Under the pieces are notes generated by a model. The model saw only the letters and a program-made list of their open reading frames with translations. It made no database searches and was not told where the DNA came from. A stretch of 64,000 nucleotides of DNA from Paracoccus amoyensis. GTDB taxonomy: Bacteria; Pseudomonadota; Alphaproteobacteria; Rhodobacterales; Rhodobacteraceae. Position 1 is the first letter of the stretch; every line of letters starts with the position of its first letter. The translations under genes and the position numbers were made by a program. The stretch is taken from NCBI RefSeq assembly GCF_014490725.1, contig NZ_JACOQL010000003.1, positions 248,001 to 312,000 on the forward strand, given 5' to 3'. Shown here piece after piece: positions 9,219-17,844 of the stretch.

Positions 9219-9335
9219 TCATCCGGGCACCTCATTGAAATGCGGCGCGGCGTCAGCATCCAGAATGATAATCGCGATACAGGACGCGCCCACCATCTTC
9301 TGTGTGAAAATATCCCCGCCGGAGGCATCCATCAT
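9219..9335 (-). CDS. Possible 38-residue ORF between mccB and mccA
   Basis: A reading frame from the ATG at 9335 to the TGA at 9219-9221 encodes 38 residues, starting MMDASGGDIFTQKMVGAS, with a short hydrophobic run (CIAIIILDADA) and ending NEVPG. A purine-rich GGATGTGAGGG lies at good spacing before the start. It starts 8 bp after the mccB stop and ends 70 bp before mccA. No family recognised. Its placement and ribosome site are the only support; conservation in related genomes would be needed to call it a gene. Confidence 0.35.
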   Translation of the reverse strand: MMDASGGDIFTQKMVGASCIAIIILDADAAPHFNEVPG

Positions 9336-9343
9336 CACGACCC

Positions 9344-10948
9344 TCACATCCTGAAAATGCCGAAGCGCGTCGGCTGGATGGGCGCGTTCAGCGATGCGTG
9401 CAGCGACAGGGACAACACGTCGCGGCTTTTGCGGGGATCAATGATCCCATCATCCCAAAGGCGCGCAGATGCATAAAGGGGATGCGACTGGTGATCGAAC
9501 ATCTCAATCGTCGGACGCTTGAACTCGGCCTCTTCCTCGGCGGACCAGCTTCCGCCCGAACGCTCGATTCCGTCGCGCTTGACGGTGGCCAGCACGCCTG
9601 CGGCCTGTTCTCCCCCCATGACCGAGATGCGGCTATTGGGCCATGTCCACAGGAAACGCGGGCTATAGGCGCGGCCCGACATACCATAATTGCCCGCCCC
9701 GAACGACCCGCCGACCAGCATGGTGATCTTTGGCACATTCGTTGTTGCCACGGCCGTCACCATTTTGGCGCCGTGGCGGGCTATGCCTTCGTTTTCATAT
9801 TTGCGACCGACCATGAAGCCGGTGACGTTCTGCAAGAAAACCAGCGGAATATTCCGCATCGAACACAGCTCGATGAAATGCGCGCCCTTTTGGGCGGCTT
9901 CGGAAAAGATCACGCCGTTATTGGCAATGATCCCCACTGGGCAACCTTCGATATGTGCAAATCCGGTGACCAGCGTTTCACCAAAACGCGCTTTGAATTC
10001 ATCAAAGCGGCTGCCGTCGACGGTGCGGGCGATCACCTCGCGGATGTCATAAGGGGTGCGCAGATCGGCGGGCACGACCCCAAGGATTTCCTCGGGATCG
10101 TAAAGTGGTGCTTCTGGCGACTGCCAGTCCACTGTCGACGGCAATTTGCGGTTCAGGTTCGCGATCGCCCGCCGCGCCAGGGCCAGAGCATGGGCATCAT
10201 CTTCGGCCAGATAATCGGCAACCCCGGACAGGCGCGTATGCACGTCGCCACCGCCCAGATCCTCGGCGCTGACAACCTCGCCCGTCGCGGCCTTGACCAA
10301 GGGGGGTCCCGCCAGAAAGATGGTGCCCTGATTGCGCACGATGATCGAGACATCCGACATCGCGGGCACATAGGCACCGCCCGCCGTGCTGGAGCCCATG
10401 ACCACGGCGATCTGGGCGATCCCTTTGGCAGACATATTCGCCTGATTGTAGAAAATTCGACCGAAATGATCGCGGTCGGGGAAAACCTCGTCCTGATTGG
10501 GCAGGTTCGCGCCGCCGCTGTCGACCAGATAGACGCAGGGCAGATGGCACTGTTCGGCAATCTCCTGGGCGCGCAGATGTTTCTTGACCGTCATCGGATA
10601 GTAGGTGCCACCCTTGACCGTCGCGTCATTGGCCACGACCATCACATCCTGCCCATGGACCCGGCCGATGCCTGCGATCATGCCTGCGCCCGGCGCTGCG
10701 CCATCATACATGCCATGCGCCGCCGTGGCGCCGATTTCCAGAAACGGACTGCCGGGATCCAAAAGGTTCGCCACCCGTTCACGCGGCGGCATCTTGCCGC
10801 GACTGACATGCCTGTCCATGGCCTTTTGCCCGCCACCAGCCGCGGACAATTCGGCCGCATCCCGGGCCGTCGCCAGCAATGCCAGATGTGCCTGACGGTT
10901 GCTGCGGAAACTATCGGAATTGGTCAGCGCCTGTGATTTCAGCTTCAT
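9344..10948 (-). CDS. mccB: Methylcrotonyl-CoA carboxylase, carboxyltransferase beta subunit
   Basis: Transfers the carboxyl group from biotin to 3-methylcrotonyl-CoA. The product is 534 residues with two crotonase-like carboxyltransferase lobes. N-terminal markers are [20 protein letters not shown] and [26 protein letters not shown]. The C-terminal lobe has the oxyanion-hole glycines ([22 protein letters not shown]) and [22 protein letters not shown]. The LPNQ and FGRIFYNQA segments are those of methylcrotonyl- rather than propionyl-CoA carboxylases. The start is 1 bp after the stop of the preceding LprI-like gene. Confidence 0.96.
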   Translation of the reverse strand: MKLKSQALTNSDSFRSNRQAHLALLATARDAAELSAAGGGQKAMDRHVSRGKMPPRERVANLLDPGSPFLEIGATAAHGMYDGAAPGAGMIAGIGRVHGQDVMVVANDATVKGGTYYPMTVKKHLRAQEIAEQCHLPCVYLVDSGGANLPNQDEVFPDRDHFGRIFYNQANMSAKGIAQIAVVMGSSTAGGAYVPAMSDVSIIVRNQGTIFLAGPPLVKAATGEVVSAEDLGGGDVHTRLSGVADYLAEDDAHALALARRAIANLNRKLPSTVDWQSPEAPLYDPEEILGVVPADLRTPYDIREVIARTVDGSRFDEFKARFGETLVTGFAHIEGCPVGIIANNGVIFSEAAQKGAHFIELCSMRNIPLVFLQNVTGFMVGRKYENEGIARHGAKMVTAVATTNVPKITMLVGGSFGAGNYGMSGRAYSPRFLWTWPNSRISVMGGEQAAGVLATVKRDGIERSGGSWSAEEEAEFKRPTIEMFDHQSHPLYASARLWDDGIIDPRKSRDVLSLSLHASLNAPIQPTRFGIFRM

Positions 10949-10949
10949 C

Positions 10950-11429
10950 TTAATATTCCCGCATATCTCTCAGCTGCAGCGCCCGGCGCGCCGTGTGGTT
11001 CATCTGGCAGGCGGCGGATGCGATCGTCCGCATCGAGCCGCCGCCATATCGGTCATAGGCAATTTCACAATCCGCATCCCTCATGGCGACCCATGCACGT
11101 TGCGCGGCTTGCAATTTCTCAGTCATGCCGGGGGTATCGGCGAAAGCCTTGCGATTTGCCTGATATTCCTGATTGAGCAGCCGGTCCCAGACTGCGTTTT
11201 CCGACATCAGGCATGCGCTGATTCCAGGCGTTGTCGAGCCGCTTTGCGTTGCAGTCTGACACGCCCCGGCCGCAACGCCGATACAATCTGGGTCGGTCTC
11301 ACCTTTTGCGGTCTGAAGGACGCACACATCAACAATCATCTCGTTGACCATATGTTCTTGCGCATATGCCGCGCCAAAGGACAGGCCCGCGACAAGCAGG
11401 GCTGGAATGTGAATTCGGATTGTCGTCAT
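10950..11429 (-). CDS. Secreted LprI-like (DUF1311) protein, copy 2
   Basis: A 159-residue exported protein: signal peptide through about residue 23 ([10 protein letters not shown]), then a Cys-rich domain of the LprI/DUF1311 type. Recognisable parts are [20 protein letters not shown] and [14 protein letters not shown], the W-x-x-x-R-D-x-x-C core of the family. Family members include a lysozyme inhibitor domain in mycobacteria; the function here is unknown. It is clearly a paralogue of the next gene upstream, sharing spacing of the cysteines and an R-x-GGG segment. It lies 1 bp before mccB, so it is coupled into the leucine operon. Confidence 0.85.
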   Translation of the reverse strand: MTTIRIHIPALLVAGLSFGAAYAQEHMVNEMIVDVCVLQTAKGETDPDCIGVAAGACQTATQSGSTTPGISACLMSENAVWDRLLNQEYQANRKAFADTPGMTEKLQAAQRAWVAMRDADCEIAYDRYGGGSMRTIASAACQMNHTARRALQLRDMREY

Positions 11430-11461
11430 ATCCCCTCCCCCAGTTCAAACGCTTAGCCGCG

Positions 11462-11983
11462 TCATTGGTATTTCTGCAACCAGAAGAACTGCTGTGCGGT
11501 CAGCCGCATCATGCATTCGGTTGCGGCTGGCCCACCACCCGTGCCGCCGCCCCAACGGCTGCGCTCGTAACCGCAGGCCGCATCACGGAACGCGATCCAG
11601 TTGCGCTGCATATCGCGCAAATGGGGAACCTGCTTTTCCGCCGCCGATCCCAGTTCGGCCATTTCCTTATCCGTGGCCTCGGCGTCGGATAGCAGCGATT
11701 GATACGCCTCGTTCAGCTTGGCGTCCCAGATGTCGTATTCCTGACCAAGACACATGGACATGCCGACGGTCGTGCTTCCATCCGGCCCATCAAGGCAGGG
11801 ATCGGCAGCGGCGGCGATGCAGCTTTCCCATGCAGGCTGCTGGTCCTGCGCCTCTCGCTCGCGTGCGCTGTCCAGACAGGCATCCACCAAGGCGGCATCA
11901 AAAGCCGAAGCTGGTTCGGTACTGTCCTGTGCCAGCACGGGCGCAGCGGCGAAAACGGCAAGGCACAAGGCAATTCGTATCAC
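11462..11983 (-). CDS. Secreted LprI-like (DUF1311) protein, copy 1
   Basis: A 173-residue protein with a signal peptide (MIRIALCLAVFAAAPVLA-QD) and a DUF1311/LprI domain: MSMCLGQEYDIWDAKLNEAY followed by QRNWIAFRDAACGYE and a conserved RWGGGTGG stretch, with Cys pairs that should form disulfides in the periplasm. It begins 40 bp after ivd and is followed by its paralogue after 32 bp, so the pair probably arose by tandem duplication and has diverged strongly. An envelope-protection role (lysozyme inhibition) is family knowledge and is not tested here. Confidence 0.85.
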   Translation of the reverse strand: MIRIALCLAVFAAAPVLAQDSTEPASAFDAALVDACLDSAREREAQDQQPAWESCIAAAADPCLDGPDGSTTVGMSMCLGQEYDIWDAKLNEAYQSLLSDAEATDKEMAELGSAAEKQVPHLRDMQRNWIAFRDAACGYERSRWGGGTGGGPAATECMMRLTAQQFFWLQKYQ

Positions 11984-12023
11984 AGATCAGCTCCTGATTT
12001 GGTCAGCCCGTTCATGGGTTGGA

Positions 12024-13193
12024 TCAACCAAGGTTCATCAATTCGCGGCCAATCAGCATGCGGCGGATTTCGCTGGTGCCAGCGCCAATCTCCATCAGCT
12101 TTGCGTCACGGAACAGACGGCTGACGACGCTGTCATTCAGGAAGCCCGCACCGCCAAGTGCCTGCACGGCCTGATGAGCCTGCACCATTGCCTGCTCGCT
12201 TGCATATAGCACCGCGCCGGCAGCGTCCTGCCGCGTCACCTTGCCTGCATCGCAGGCCTTGGCGACTTCATAGACATAGGCGCGGGCAGTGTTCAGCGCG
12301 ACATACATATCAGCGATCTTGCCCTGCATCAGTTGGAACGAACCGATCGGCTGTCCGAACTGCTTGCGGTCGCGGATATAGGGCATGACTTCATCCAGAC
12401 AGGCGGCCATGATGCCGGTGCCGATACCGGACAGAACAAGGCGTTCGTAGTCCAGACCGGACATCAGCACACGCACACCGCGACCTTCCTCGCCCAAGAC
12501 ATTCTCGAACGGGATTTCGCAGTTTTCAAAGATCAGCTCGCCCGTGTTGGACCCGCGCATGCCCAGCTTGTCGAAATGGGGCGAGGTTGAAAAACCCGCC
12601 ATGCCACGTTCGACGATAAACGCGGTGATGCCCTTGCTGCCCGCTTCCGGGTCGGTCTTGGCATAGACGACCAGCGTCTGCGCGTCGGGAGCGTTGGTGA
12701 TCCAGTATTTGTTGCCATTCAACACATAACGGTCGTTCTTCTTTTCCGCCCGCAGCTTCATGCTGACAACGTCGCTGCCCGCGCCTTCTTCGGACATGGC
12801 CAAGGCGCCGACGGCCTTGCCGCTGCACAGATCGGGCAGGTATTTCGCACGCTGCGCATCCGTGCCATTCAGTTTGATCTGGTTGACGCACAAATTCGAA
12901 TGGGCGCCATAGGACAGGCTGACACTTGCGCTGGCCCGCGCCAACTCCTCGGTCGCGATCACATGGGCCAGATAGCCCATGCCGGAACCGCCATATTCCT
13001 CGGCCACGGTGATTCCCAACAGGCCCAGGTCGCCCATCTCGGTCCACAATTCATTCGGAAACTCGTTGGTTTGATCGACCTGCGATGCGATCGGCTTTAC
13101 GCGATCCTGTGCCCAGCGATGCACCATATCGCGCAGGGCGTTGACATCTTCGCCCAGATCGAACTCCATACCCTGCGTGAACATTGGCAGCAT
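12024..13193 (-). CDS. ivd: Isovaleryl-CoA dehydrogenase
   Basis: First committed step after branched-chain ketoacid oxidation of leucine: isovaleryl-CoA to 3-methylcrotonyl-CoA, electrons passing to ETF. It is an acyl-CoA dehydrogenase of 389 residues. [15 protein letters not shown] near 131-145 is acyl-CoA dehydrogenase signature 1, WITNAPDA contacts FAD, and a C-terminal [22 protein letters not shown] is signature 2. The catalytic base is placed as in isovaleryl enzymes: Glu250 in [11 protein letters not shown], rather than the C-terminal glutamate used by medium-chain enzymes. Starting at ATG 13193 or at the ninth codon is equally sensible. It heads the leucine run and has a palindromic operator candidate upstream. 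Confidence 0.95.
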   Translation of the reverse strand: MLPMFTQGMEFDLGEDVNALRDMVHRWAQDRVKPIASQVDQTNEFPNELWTEMGDLGLLGITVAEEYGGSGMGYLAHVIATEELARASASVSLSYGAHSNLCVNQIKLNGTDAQRAKYLPDLCSGKAVGALAMSEEGAGSDVVSMKLRAEKKNDRYVLNGNKYWITNAPDAQTLVVYAKTDPEAGSKGITAFIVERGMAGFSTSPHFDKLGMRGSNTGELIFENCEIPFENVLGEEGRGVRVLMSGLDYERLVLSGIGTGIMAACLDEVMPYIRDRKQFGQPIGSFQLMQGKIADMYVALNTARAYVYEVAKACDAGKVTRQDAAGAVLYASEQAMVQAHQAVQALGGAGFLNDSVVSRLFRDAKLMEIGAGTSEIRRMLIGRELMNLG

Positions 13194-13206
13194 CCCTCCC
13201 GGTTAT

Positions 13207-13220
13207 TGAACGCATGTTCA
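13207..13220. promoter_or_regulatory. Palindromic operator candidate upstream of ivd
   Basis: TGAACGCATGTTCA is an imperfect 14-bp dyad (TGAAC-N4-GTTCA) lying 14 bp before the ivd start. It is flanked by GTTAT and TTTAAC, which extend the symmetry approximately. Leucine/isovalerate operons in proteobacteria are typically controlled by MerR-type LiuR or TetR-type LiuQ repressors; a TetR-like half-site spacing would suit this element. No regulator gene for it is in the window. Confidence 0.45.
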
Positions 13221-13382
13221 TTTAACGGGCTTTTACGGCAAGCCATCACGTCCCGTCAAGCGAAGCCTGCGCGGGAAGCGTGTTCAGGTCAACAGTGCAG
13301 GCTTGCCCCTGCCGGGATGACGGGACATTCTGCCCGCGACGCCAATCCGGGCGCCCCCAAAAGCTTTGCCACAGGACAACCC

Positions 13383-13925
13383 ATGCCCCGAATTCTGCTG
13401 CTGCGCCATGCCCCTTCGCTGACCGGGGGACGGCTTGCCGGACGCAGGGATGTGGATGCCGATGTCAGCGACCGGGCCGCCTTTGACTGGATGCGCAAGC
13501 GGATTGGCACGGTCGCACAGACCATCAGCAGCCCGGCGCGACGATGCGTCAAAACCGCTGAAAACCTTGGTCTGCCCCCCGACAACATGAGCGATTCCCT
13601 ATGGGAACAGCATTATGGTTCATGGGAAGGGATGAAATATCGCGACCTGCCGGATCTTGGACCCCTGTCTGCCGCAGATCTGGCGCAGCACTGCCCCGCA
13701 GGTGGCGAGAGTTTTCTGGACATGAGCGCGCGCGTCCTGCCGGAGTTGCAATTGATCCGGCAGGACACGCTGATCGTCGCCCATGCAGGCACGGTGCGGG
13801 CCGCGTTGTCACAGGTTGTCGGACATGCGGCATTGTCATTCGCCGTCGCGCCGCTTTCCCTGACCATCATGCGGCGCGATGGCGATGTCTGGTCCGTCGA
13901 AGCGGTGAACATCACCGGCCCATGA
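13383..13925 (+). CDS. cobC: Histidine phosphatase, probable alpha-ribazole phosphatase
   Basis: A 180-residue histidine-phosphatase protein: LLLRHAPS at residues 5-12 supplies the phospho-accepting His9, GGESF lies in the middle, and LIVAHAGTVRAAL near 135 supplies the second His. Starting at the ATG at 13383 gives the family N-terminus; an upstream extension of the frame runs antisense into ivd and is not credible. The stop overlaps the start of cobD (ATGA), so the pair is translationally coupled. That makes a cobalamin role, dephosphorylation of alpha-ribazole phosphate or its cobalamin adduct, more likely than a phosphoglycerate mutase role. Confidence 0.82.
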   Translation: MPRILLLRHAPSLTGGRLAGRRDVDADVSDRAAFDWMRKRIGTVAQTISSPARRCVKTAENLGLPPDNMSDSLWEQHYGSWEGMKYRDLPDLGPLSAADLAQHCPAGGESFLDMSARVLPELQLIRQDTLIVAHAGTVRAALSQVVGHAALSFAVAPLSLTIMRRDGDVWSVEAVNITGP

Positions 13926-14838
13926 CCTTCGTTATTGTTGCCATTGCCTTGATACTGGATGCCCTGCTGGGCTGGCCCGATGCGCTATATCAGCGGATCG
14001 GCCATCCGGTCACATGGCTGGGACGCATGATTTCGGCGCTTGAGGCACGCTGGAACAAGGGGGCTGAACGATTGCAAAGGGAATGGTCGTCAGCCTGATC
14101 GTGATTGCGGTCGCATATCTGGTTGGCCTTCTGCTGCAATCGGTCTTGGGGACGCTGGTGGCCGGTGTGTTGGCCTGGCCCTTGGTCGCGGCCCGTTCGC
14201 TTTACGATCACGTCAATGCCGTCGCCAAGCCCCTTGCTGCTGGCGATCTGCCAGCCGCACGACAGGCCATCTCGATGATCGTGGGGCGCGACGTGTCGCA
14301 AGCCGATGAAGCCGCCCTTGCGCGGGCCAGCATTGAAAGCCTGGCCGAAAACGCATCCGATGGCGTCGTCGCGCCGCTGTTCTGGGCAGCCGTCGCCGGG
14401 TTGCCGGGGATCGCTGCATATAAGGCGATCAATACGTTGGATTCGATGATCGGCCACCGGAATGATCGGTATGAACAATTCGGCAAATTCGCTGCGCGGC
14501 TGGATGATGTGGCGAATTGGGTTCCTGCGCGATTGACAGCGATCCTGTTTGCGCTGGCCGCACGGCATGTGCCCACTGTCTGGCGGACCACGCGACGCGA
14601 CGCCGGCAAACACCGCTCTCCCAATGCAGGCTGGCCCGAAGCGGCAATGGCCGGAGCGTTGAACATCCGGCTGTCGGGGCCGCGCATCTATGGCGACAAA
14701 GCCGTGAACGAGCCTTGGCTGAACGCGGCTGCCCCCGATCCGACGGCCAAGGATATCACCCGCGCCCTGACTCTTTTCCGCCGGGCCATCATCATCGGCG
14801 CTGTCCCGGTCATCCTGTTGGCGTCGCTGCTTTTTTAG
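13922..14838 (+). pseudogene. cobD: Adenosylcobinamide-phosphate synthase CobD, frameshifted
   Basis: CobD (CbiB) is a membrane enzyme attaching the aminopropanol arm to cobyric acid. The N-terminal part (13922-14098) reads MTFVIVAIALILDALLGWPD, then YQRIGHPVTWLGRMI, classic CobD start segments, and stops at a TGA. The remainder continues in the frame one base back, from about 14083 to 14838. It has the conserved block RASIESLAENASDGVVAP-LFW, AYKAINTLDSMIGHRNDRYE and the GPRIYGDK region. Restoring one base in the CAAAGGGAATGG stretch (about 14074-14083) rejoins both parts into a normal ~305-residue protein. No canonical slippery heptamer is in the required phase. It is either a real single-base deletion or a sequencing error. 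The 3' end overlaps convergent tctA by 29 bp. Confidence 0.85.
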
Positions 14839-16315
14839 CCCGTCGCCAGACGCCAAGCAGCGAACCCAGAATCAACAGCACCGTCACCGCGACGAAGAAC
14901 GCCGAAATCGGGCGTTCCAGAAACACCATGGGATCACCCCGTGAGATCAACATGGCGCGGCGCAGGTTCGTCTCGATCAGCGGGCCCAGAACAAAGCCCA
15001 ACAGCAACAGCGCCGGATTGAACCGCGCCAGCGCCAGCAGATAGCCAGCCGCGCCAATCACCGCCACCGCCGCGATATCAAAGGTCGATCCGCGCACAGA
15101 ATAAACGCCCAGACAGACAAAGACGATGATCGCCGGATACAACCAGCGGAATGGGATTCGCAGCAGGCTGACCCAGATCCCGATCAGCGGCAGGTTCAGG
15201 ATCAGCAGCAGCAGGTTGCCGATGCCAAAGCTGACAACCAGACCCCAGAACATATCGGGATGCGCATCCAGCATCATCGGACCGGGTTGAATGCCGTGGA
15301 TCACCAGCGCCCCCAGCATCAGCGCCATGATCGGATCGCCCGGAATGCCCAAGGTCAGCGTCGGCACAAAGGCTGTAATCGCAGCGGCGTTATTCGCGGC
15401 CTCGGGACCTGCCACACCCTCGATGGCACCATTGCCGAAATGCTCTGGCTGACGGGCGATGCGGCGTTCGGTGGCGTAGGACAGGAAGGACGAAATCGTC
15501 GACCCCGTTCCCGGCAGCGCCCCAAAGAAACAGCCAAGCGCGCTGCCGCGCAGCGTCGGCAATGTCATCCGGCGCAGATCTTCGCGGGTCGGGATCAGTT
15601 GGCGCAGGTTGACATGTTCCGGCACGCCTTTCCGTTCCGCGTCGCGAATATTGCCGATCACCTCGGCCACGCCGAACAGGCCCATGGCAAGTGCCACCAG
15701 ATTGATGCCGTCCAACAGTTCGGTCCGGCCAAAGGTCAGCCGTGATGCGCCGCTGTTCACGTCGGTCCCGACGCATCCAAGGATCAGGCCCAGCACCACC
15801 ATGGCAAAGGCCTTGGCTGGCCGCTGTGATCCGATGGTCGATGCGGCAACCAGTCCCAGAACCATCATCGCGGCATAATCCGCCGCCCCGAATTCCGTGG
15901 CGATACTGGCCAGCCAGCCCGACAGCCAGACCAGCGCGACAATCCCGATGACCGACCCGACAAAGGACGACATCATCGAGGCAAACAGCGCCACTCCGGC
16001 ACGCCCCTGCTGCGCCATCGGATAGCCGTCCAGCGTCGTGACTGCCGATTGCGGCGTGCCGGGCAACCGCAGCAGGATCGAGGCGACCGCGCCGCCATAT
16101 TGCGCCCCGTAATAGACACCGCCCAGCATGACCAAAGCGGCCTCGGGACTGATGTAAAAGGTGATCGGCAACAGCAGCGAAATCGCCGCCATCGCGCCGA
16201 TCCCCGGCAAAACCCCGATCACGGTGCCCAGCACGACGCCCAGCACGCAATAGATCAGCACCGAAGGATGCAGCGCGACCGCAAAGCCTGTCAGGATACC
16301 ATCCCATGTGCCCAT
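14810..16315 (-). CDS. tctA: Tripartite tricarboxylate transporter, large permease TctA
   Basis: A 501-residue integral membrane protein with about 12 hydrophobic segments. It shows the family signatures GVLPGIGAMAAISLLLPITF near 34-53, GGVYYGAQYGGAVASILLRLPGTPQSAVTTLDGYPMAQQG near 65-104, and a second PGTGSTISSFLSYATERR repeat. This is the channel-forming subunit of a secondary, ion-driven uptake system. It follows tctB by 1 bp and tctC farther upstream in the order C-B-A. The substrate is not deducible; members carry citrate and other di- or tricarboxylates and some aromatic acids. Confidence 0.94.
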   Translation of the reverse strand: MGTWDGILTGFAVALHPSVLIYCVLGVVLGTVIGVLPGIGAMAAISLLLPITFYISPEAALVMLGGVYYGAQYGGAVASILLRLPGTPQSAVTTLDGYPMAQQGRAGVALFASMMSSFVGSVIGIVALVWLSGWLASIATEFGAADYAAMMVLGLVAASTIGSQRPAKAFAMVVLGLILGCVGTDVNSGASRLTFGRTELLDGINLVALAMGLFGVAEVIGNIRDAERKGVPEHVNLRQLIPTREDLRRMTLPTLRGSALGCFFGALPGTGSTISSFLSYATERRIARQPEHFGNGAIEGVAGPEAANNAAAITAFVPTLTLGIPGDPIMALMLGALVIHGIQPGPMMLDAHPDMFWGLVVSFGIGNLLLLILNLPLIGIWVSLLRIPFRWLYPAIIVFVCLGVYSVRGSTFDIAAVAVIGAAGYLLALARFNPALLLLGFVLGPLIETNLRRAMLISRGDPMVFLERPISAFFVAVTVLLILGSLLGVWRRAKKAATPTG

Positions 16316-16316
16316 G

Positions 16317-16760
16317 TCAGAAATCCGGCCAGACAGGGATGGTCATCTGCAACCCCTGTTTGAAGATGACCCATGTCAGCACGGTAATCACCAAAGCCAG
16401 GATGATCCGCCATAGCCAGCCACCGCGCGGTGCGGCGAGACTGGCGATCAGAACGGCGCTGGCGGTCGATGTGACCAGCCCCAACCTGGTCAGCCCAAAT
16501 CCGAAAATGGCAATCGCCGCCAGAACCACAACTGCGTCAAGGGCAGCAAATGGCGCAACGACACCTGCGCGAAACCATGCGGGAATGGCGATCAGCAACC
16601 CAAGGCCAGCCAGGATGGCACCCAGAACGACGGGAAAGAATCCCGGGCCCATCTGGCGCATCGTGCCGAAATCGTAATGGCCAAGGCAATACAGCGCAAC
16701 AGCCGCGCCAGTGGCGGTCATCGCGGCACCGCCCCAGAGGTCGTGATAGTCGCGCTGCAT
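16317..16760 (-). CDS. tctB: Tripartite tricarboxylate transporter, small permease TctB
   Basis: A 147-residue membrane protein with four predicted hydrophobic helices. It has the TctB feature MRQMGPGFFPVVLGAILAGLGLLI, where GPGFFP is typical. The ATG at 16760 is chosen (MQRDYHDLWGG) because the longer frame upstream is highly basic and overlaps tctC antisense-like. It starts 25 bp after tctC and ends 1 bp before tctA. It couples the periplasmic binding protein to TctA. Confidence 0.9.
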   Translation of the reverse strand: MQRDYHDLWGGAAMTATGAAVALYCLGHYDFGTMRQMGPGFFPVVLGAILAGLGLLIAIPAWFRAGVVAPFAALDAVVVLAAIAIFGFGLTRLGLVTSTASAVLIASLAAPRGGWLWRIILALVITVLTWVIFKQGLQMTIPVWPDF

Positions 16761-16785
16761 CTTTGTTCCCAAACCGTCGACAGAC

Positions 16786-17763
16786 TTACTTGGCTTCGAT
16801 CTTGTCGATGACCGTGCCCCAGACCTGCGTATCATCGGTGATCCGCTGCGCCAGATCATCCGGCGTCCCACCTGCGGCCTGCCAGCCCATCGTCATAAGT
16901 TGCTGCTGCACCTTGGGGTCTTTCAGGATCTCGTCGATTTCGGCATTCAGGCGTTCGATAACCGCCGGGTCAGTGCCTGCCGGGGCGATGAAGGCGTTCC
17001 ACAATTCGGCCCGGAAATCCGCCGGCAGGCCCGCATTCCCAGCCATCACCGGCACGTCAGGCACCTGCGCAAAGGGTTCGGTCGATGTTACGCCCAGCAT
17101 TTTCATCTTGCCCGCCTCGGCCTGCGGCATCGCAGCCGAGGGGGCCATGAAGCCCGAGTTGATCTCACCGCCAATGATCGACGTGGTGACTTCGGCATAG
17201 CTGGCAAAGGGGATATGCAGCATCTGAACGCCCGCGGCGTCTGCAAACAGTTCCGCTGTCAAATGAGCCCCCGATCCTTGCCCGACGGAACCATAGCTGA
17301 CCGCCTCTGGCTCCGCCTTGGCGGCGGCGATGAACCCGGCCAGATCGTCAGCCGGGAAATCCGCCGAAACGGCCAGAACCAAGGGCGATGTTGCCAACAG
17401 CGCCACCGGCGCAATATCGGCGGCGACGTCATAGCTGGTATCAGGCACCAGACGCGGCGACGTCGTCAGCGGACCGTTGATGGTCGAGCCGAAGGAATAG
17501 TTTTCCTTGCCCGCCAGCATCTGTTGAACACCGATCACGCCACCGGCGCCGGGCTTGTTTTCGACCACGACCGGTTGACCAAGACGTTGCGACAGCGGGT
17601 CCGTGATCAGGCGGGCCAGGGTATCGGGCGACGACCCTGCCGGGAAACCGACATAGACGTGGATCGGCTCGGTGGGCCATTCCTGCGCGCTTGCCATGCC
17701 AGCGGCCAGAATGGCAATCCCTGCGGTCAAGGCCAACGTGGCCTGGCGGTGAATTCTGATCAT
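16786..17763 (-). CDS. tctC: Bug-family periplasmic solute-binding protein TctC
   Basis: A 325-residue protein with a Sec signal peptide (hydrophobic core then GMASA-QEWP, cleavage near 26). It has the Bug/TctC fold markers: IHVYVGFPAGSSPDTLARL, PVVVENKPGAGGVIG near 70-85 and SYGSVGQGSGAHLTAELF near 155. Bug proteins bind carboxylate ligands through a conserved water network; the ligand cannot be named here. It is the first gene of tctCBA. No TctDE two-component pair, the usual citrate regulator, is adjacent. Confidence 0.94.
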   Translation of the reverse strand: MIRIHRQATLALTAGIAILAAGMASAQEWPTEPIHVYVGFPAGSSPDTLARLITDPLSQRLGQPVVVENKPGAGGVIGVQQMLAGKENYSFGSTINGPLTTSPRLVPDTSYDVAADIAPVALLATSPLVLAVSADFPADDLAGFIAAAKAEPEAVSYGSVGQGSGAHLTAELFADAAGVQMLHIPFASYAEVTTSIIGGEINSGFMAPSAAMPQAEAGKMKMLGVTSTEPFAQVPDVPVMAGNAGLPADFRAELWNAFIAPAGTDPAVIERLNAEIDEILKDPKVQQQLMTMGWQAAGGTPDDLAQRITDDTQVWGTVIDKIEAK

Positions 17764-17844
17764 GTTGCCCCTCCTGTCGAACGTGGCAGAGTTAGGCCCT
17801 TCACATCGACAAGGTCAAGCCAACGGACCAGAAATCTCCGGCAA

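Noticed and set aside
7493..9238. A 581-codon frame on the plus strand opposite mccA
   Set aside because: Complement of the conserved carboxylase gene; His/Arg/Gln-rich composition typical of antisense frames in GC-rich genomes.
14065..14098. Programmed -1 frameshift as explanation for cobD
   Set aside because: No X-XXY-YYZ heptamer in the correct phase and no frameshift-stimulating structure seen; CobD is not known to use recoding.
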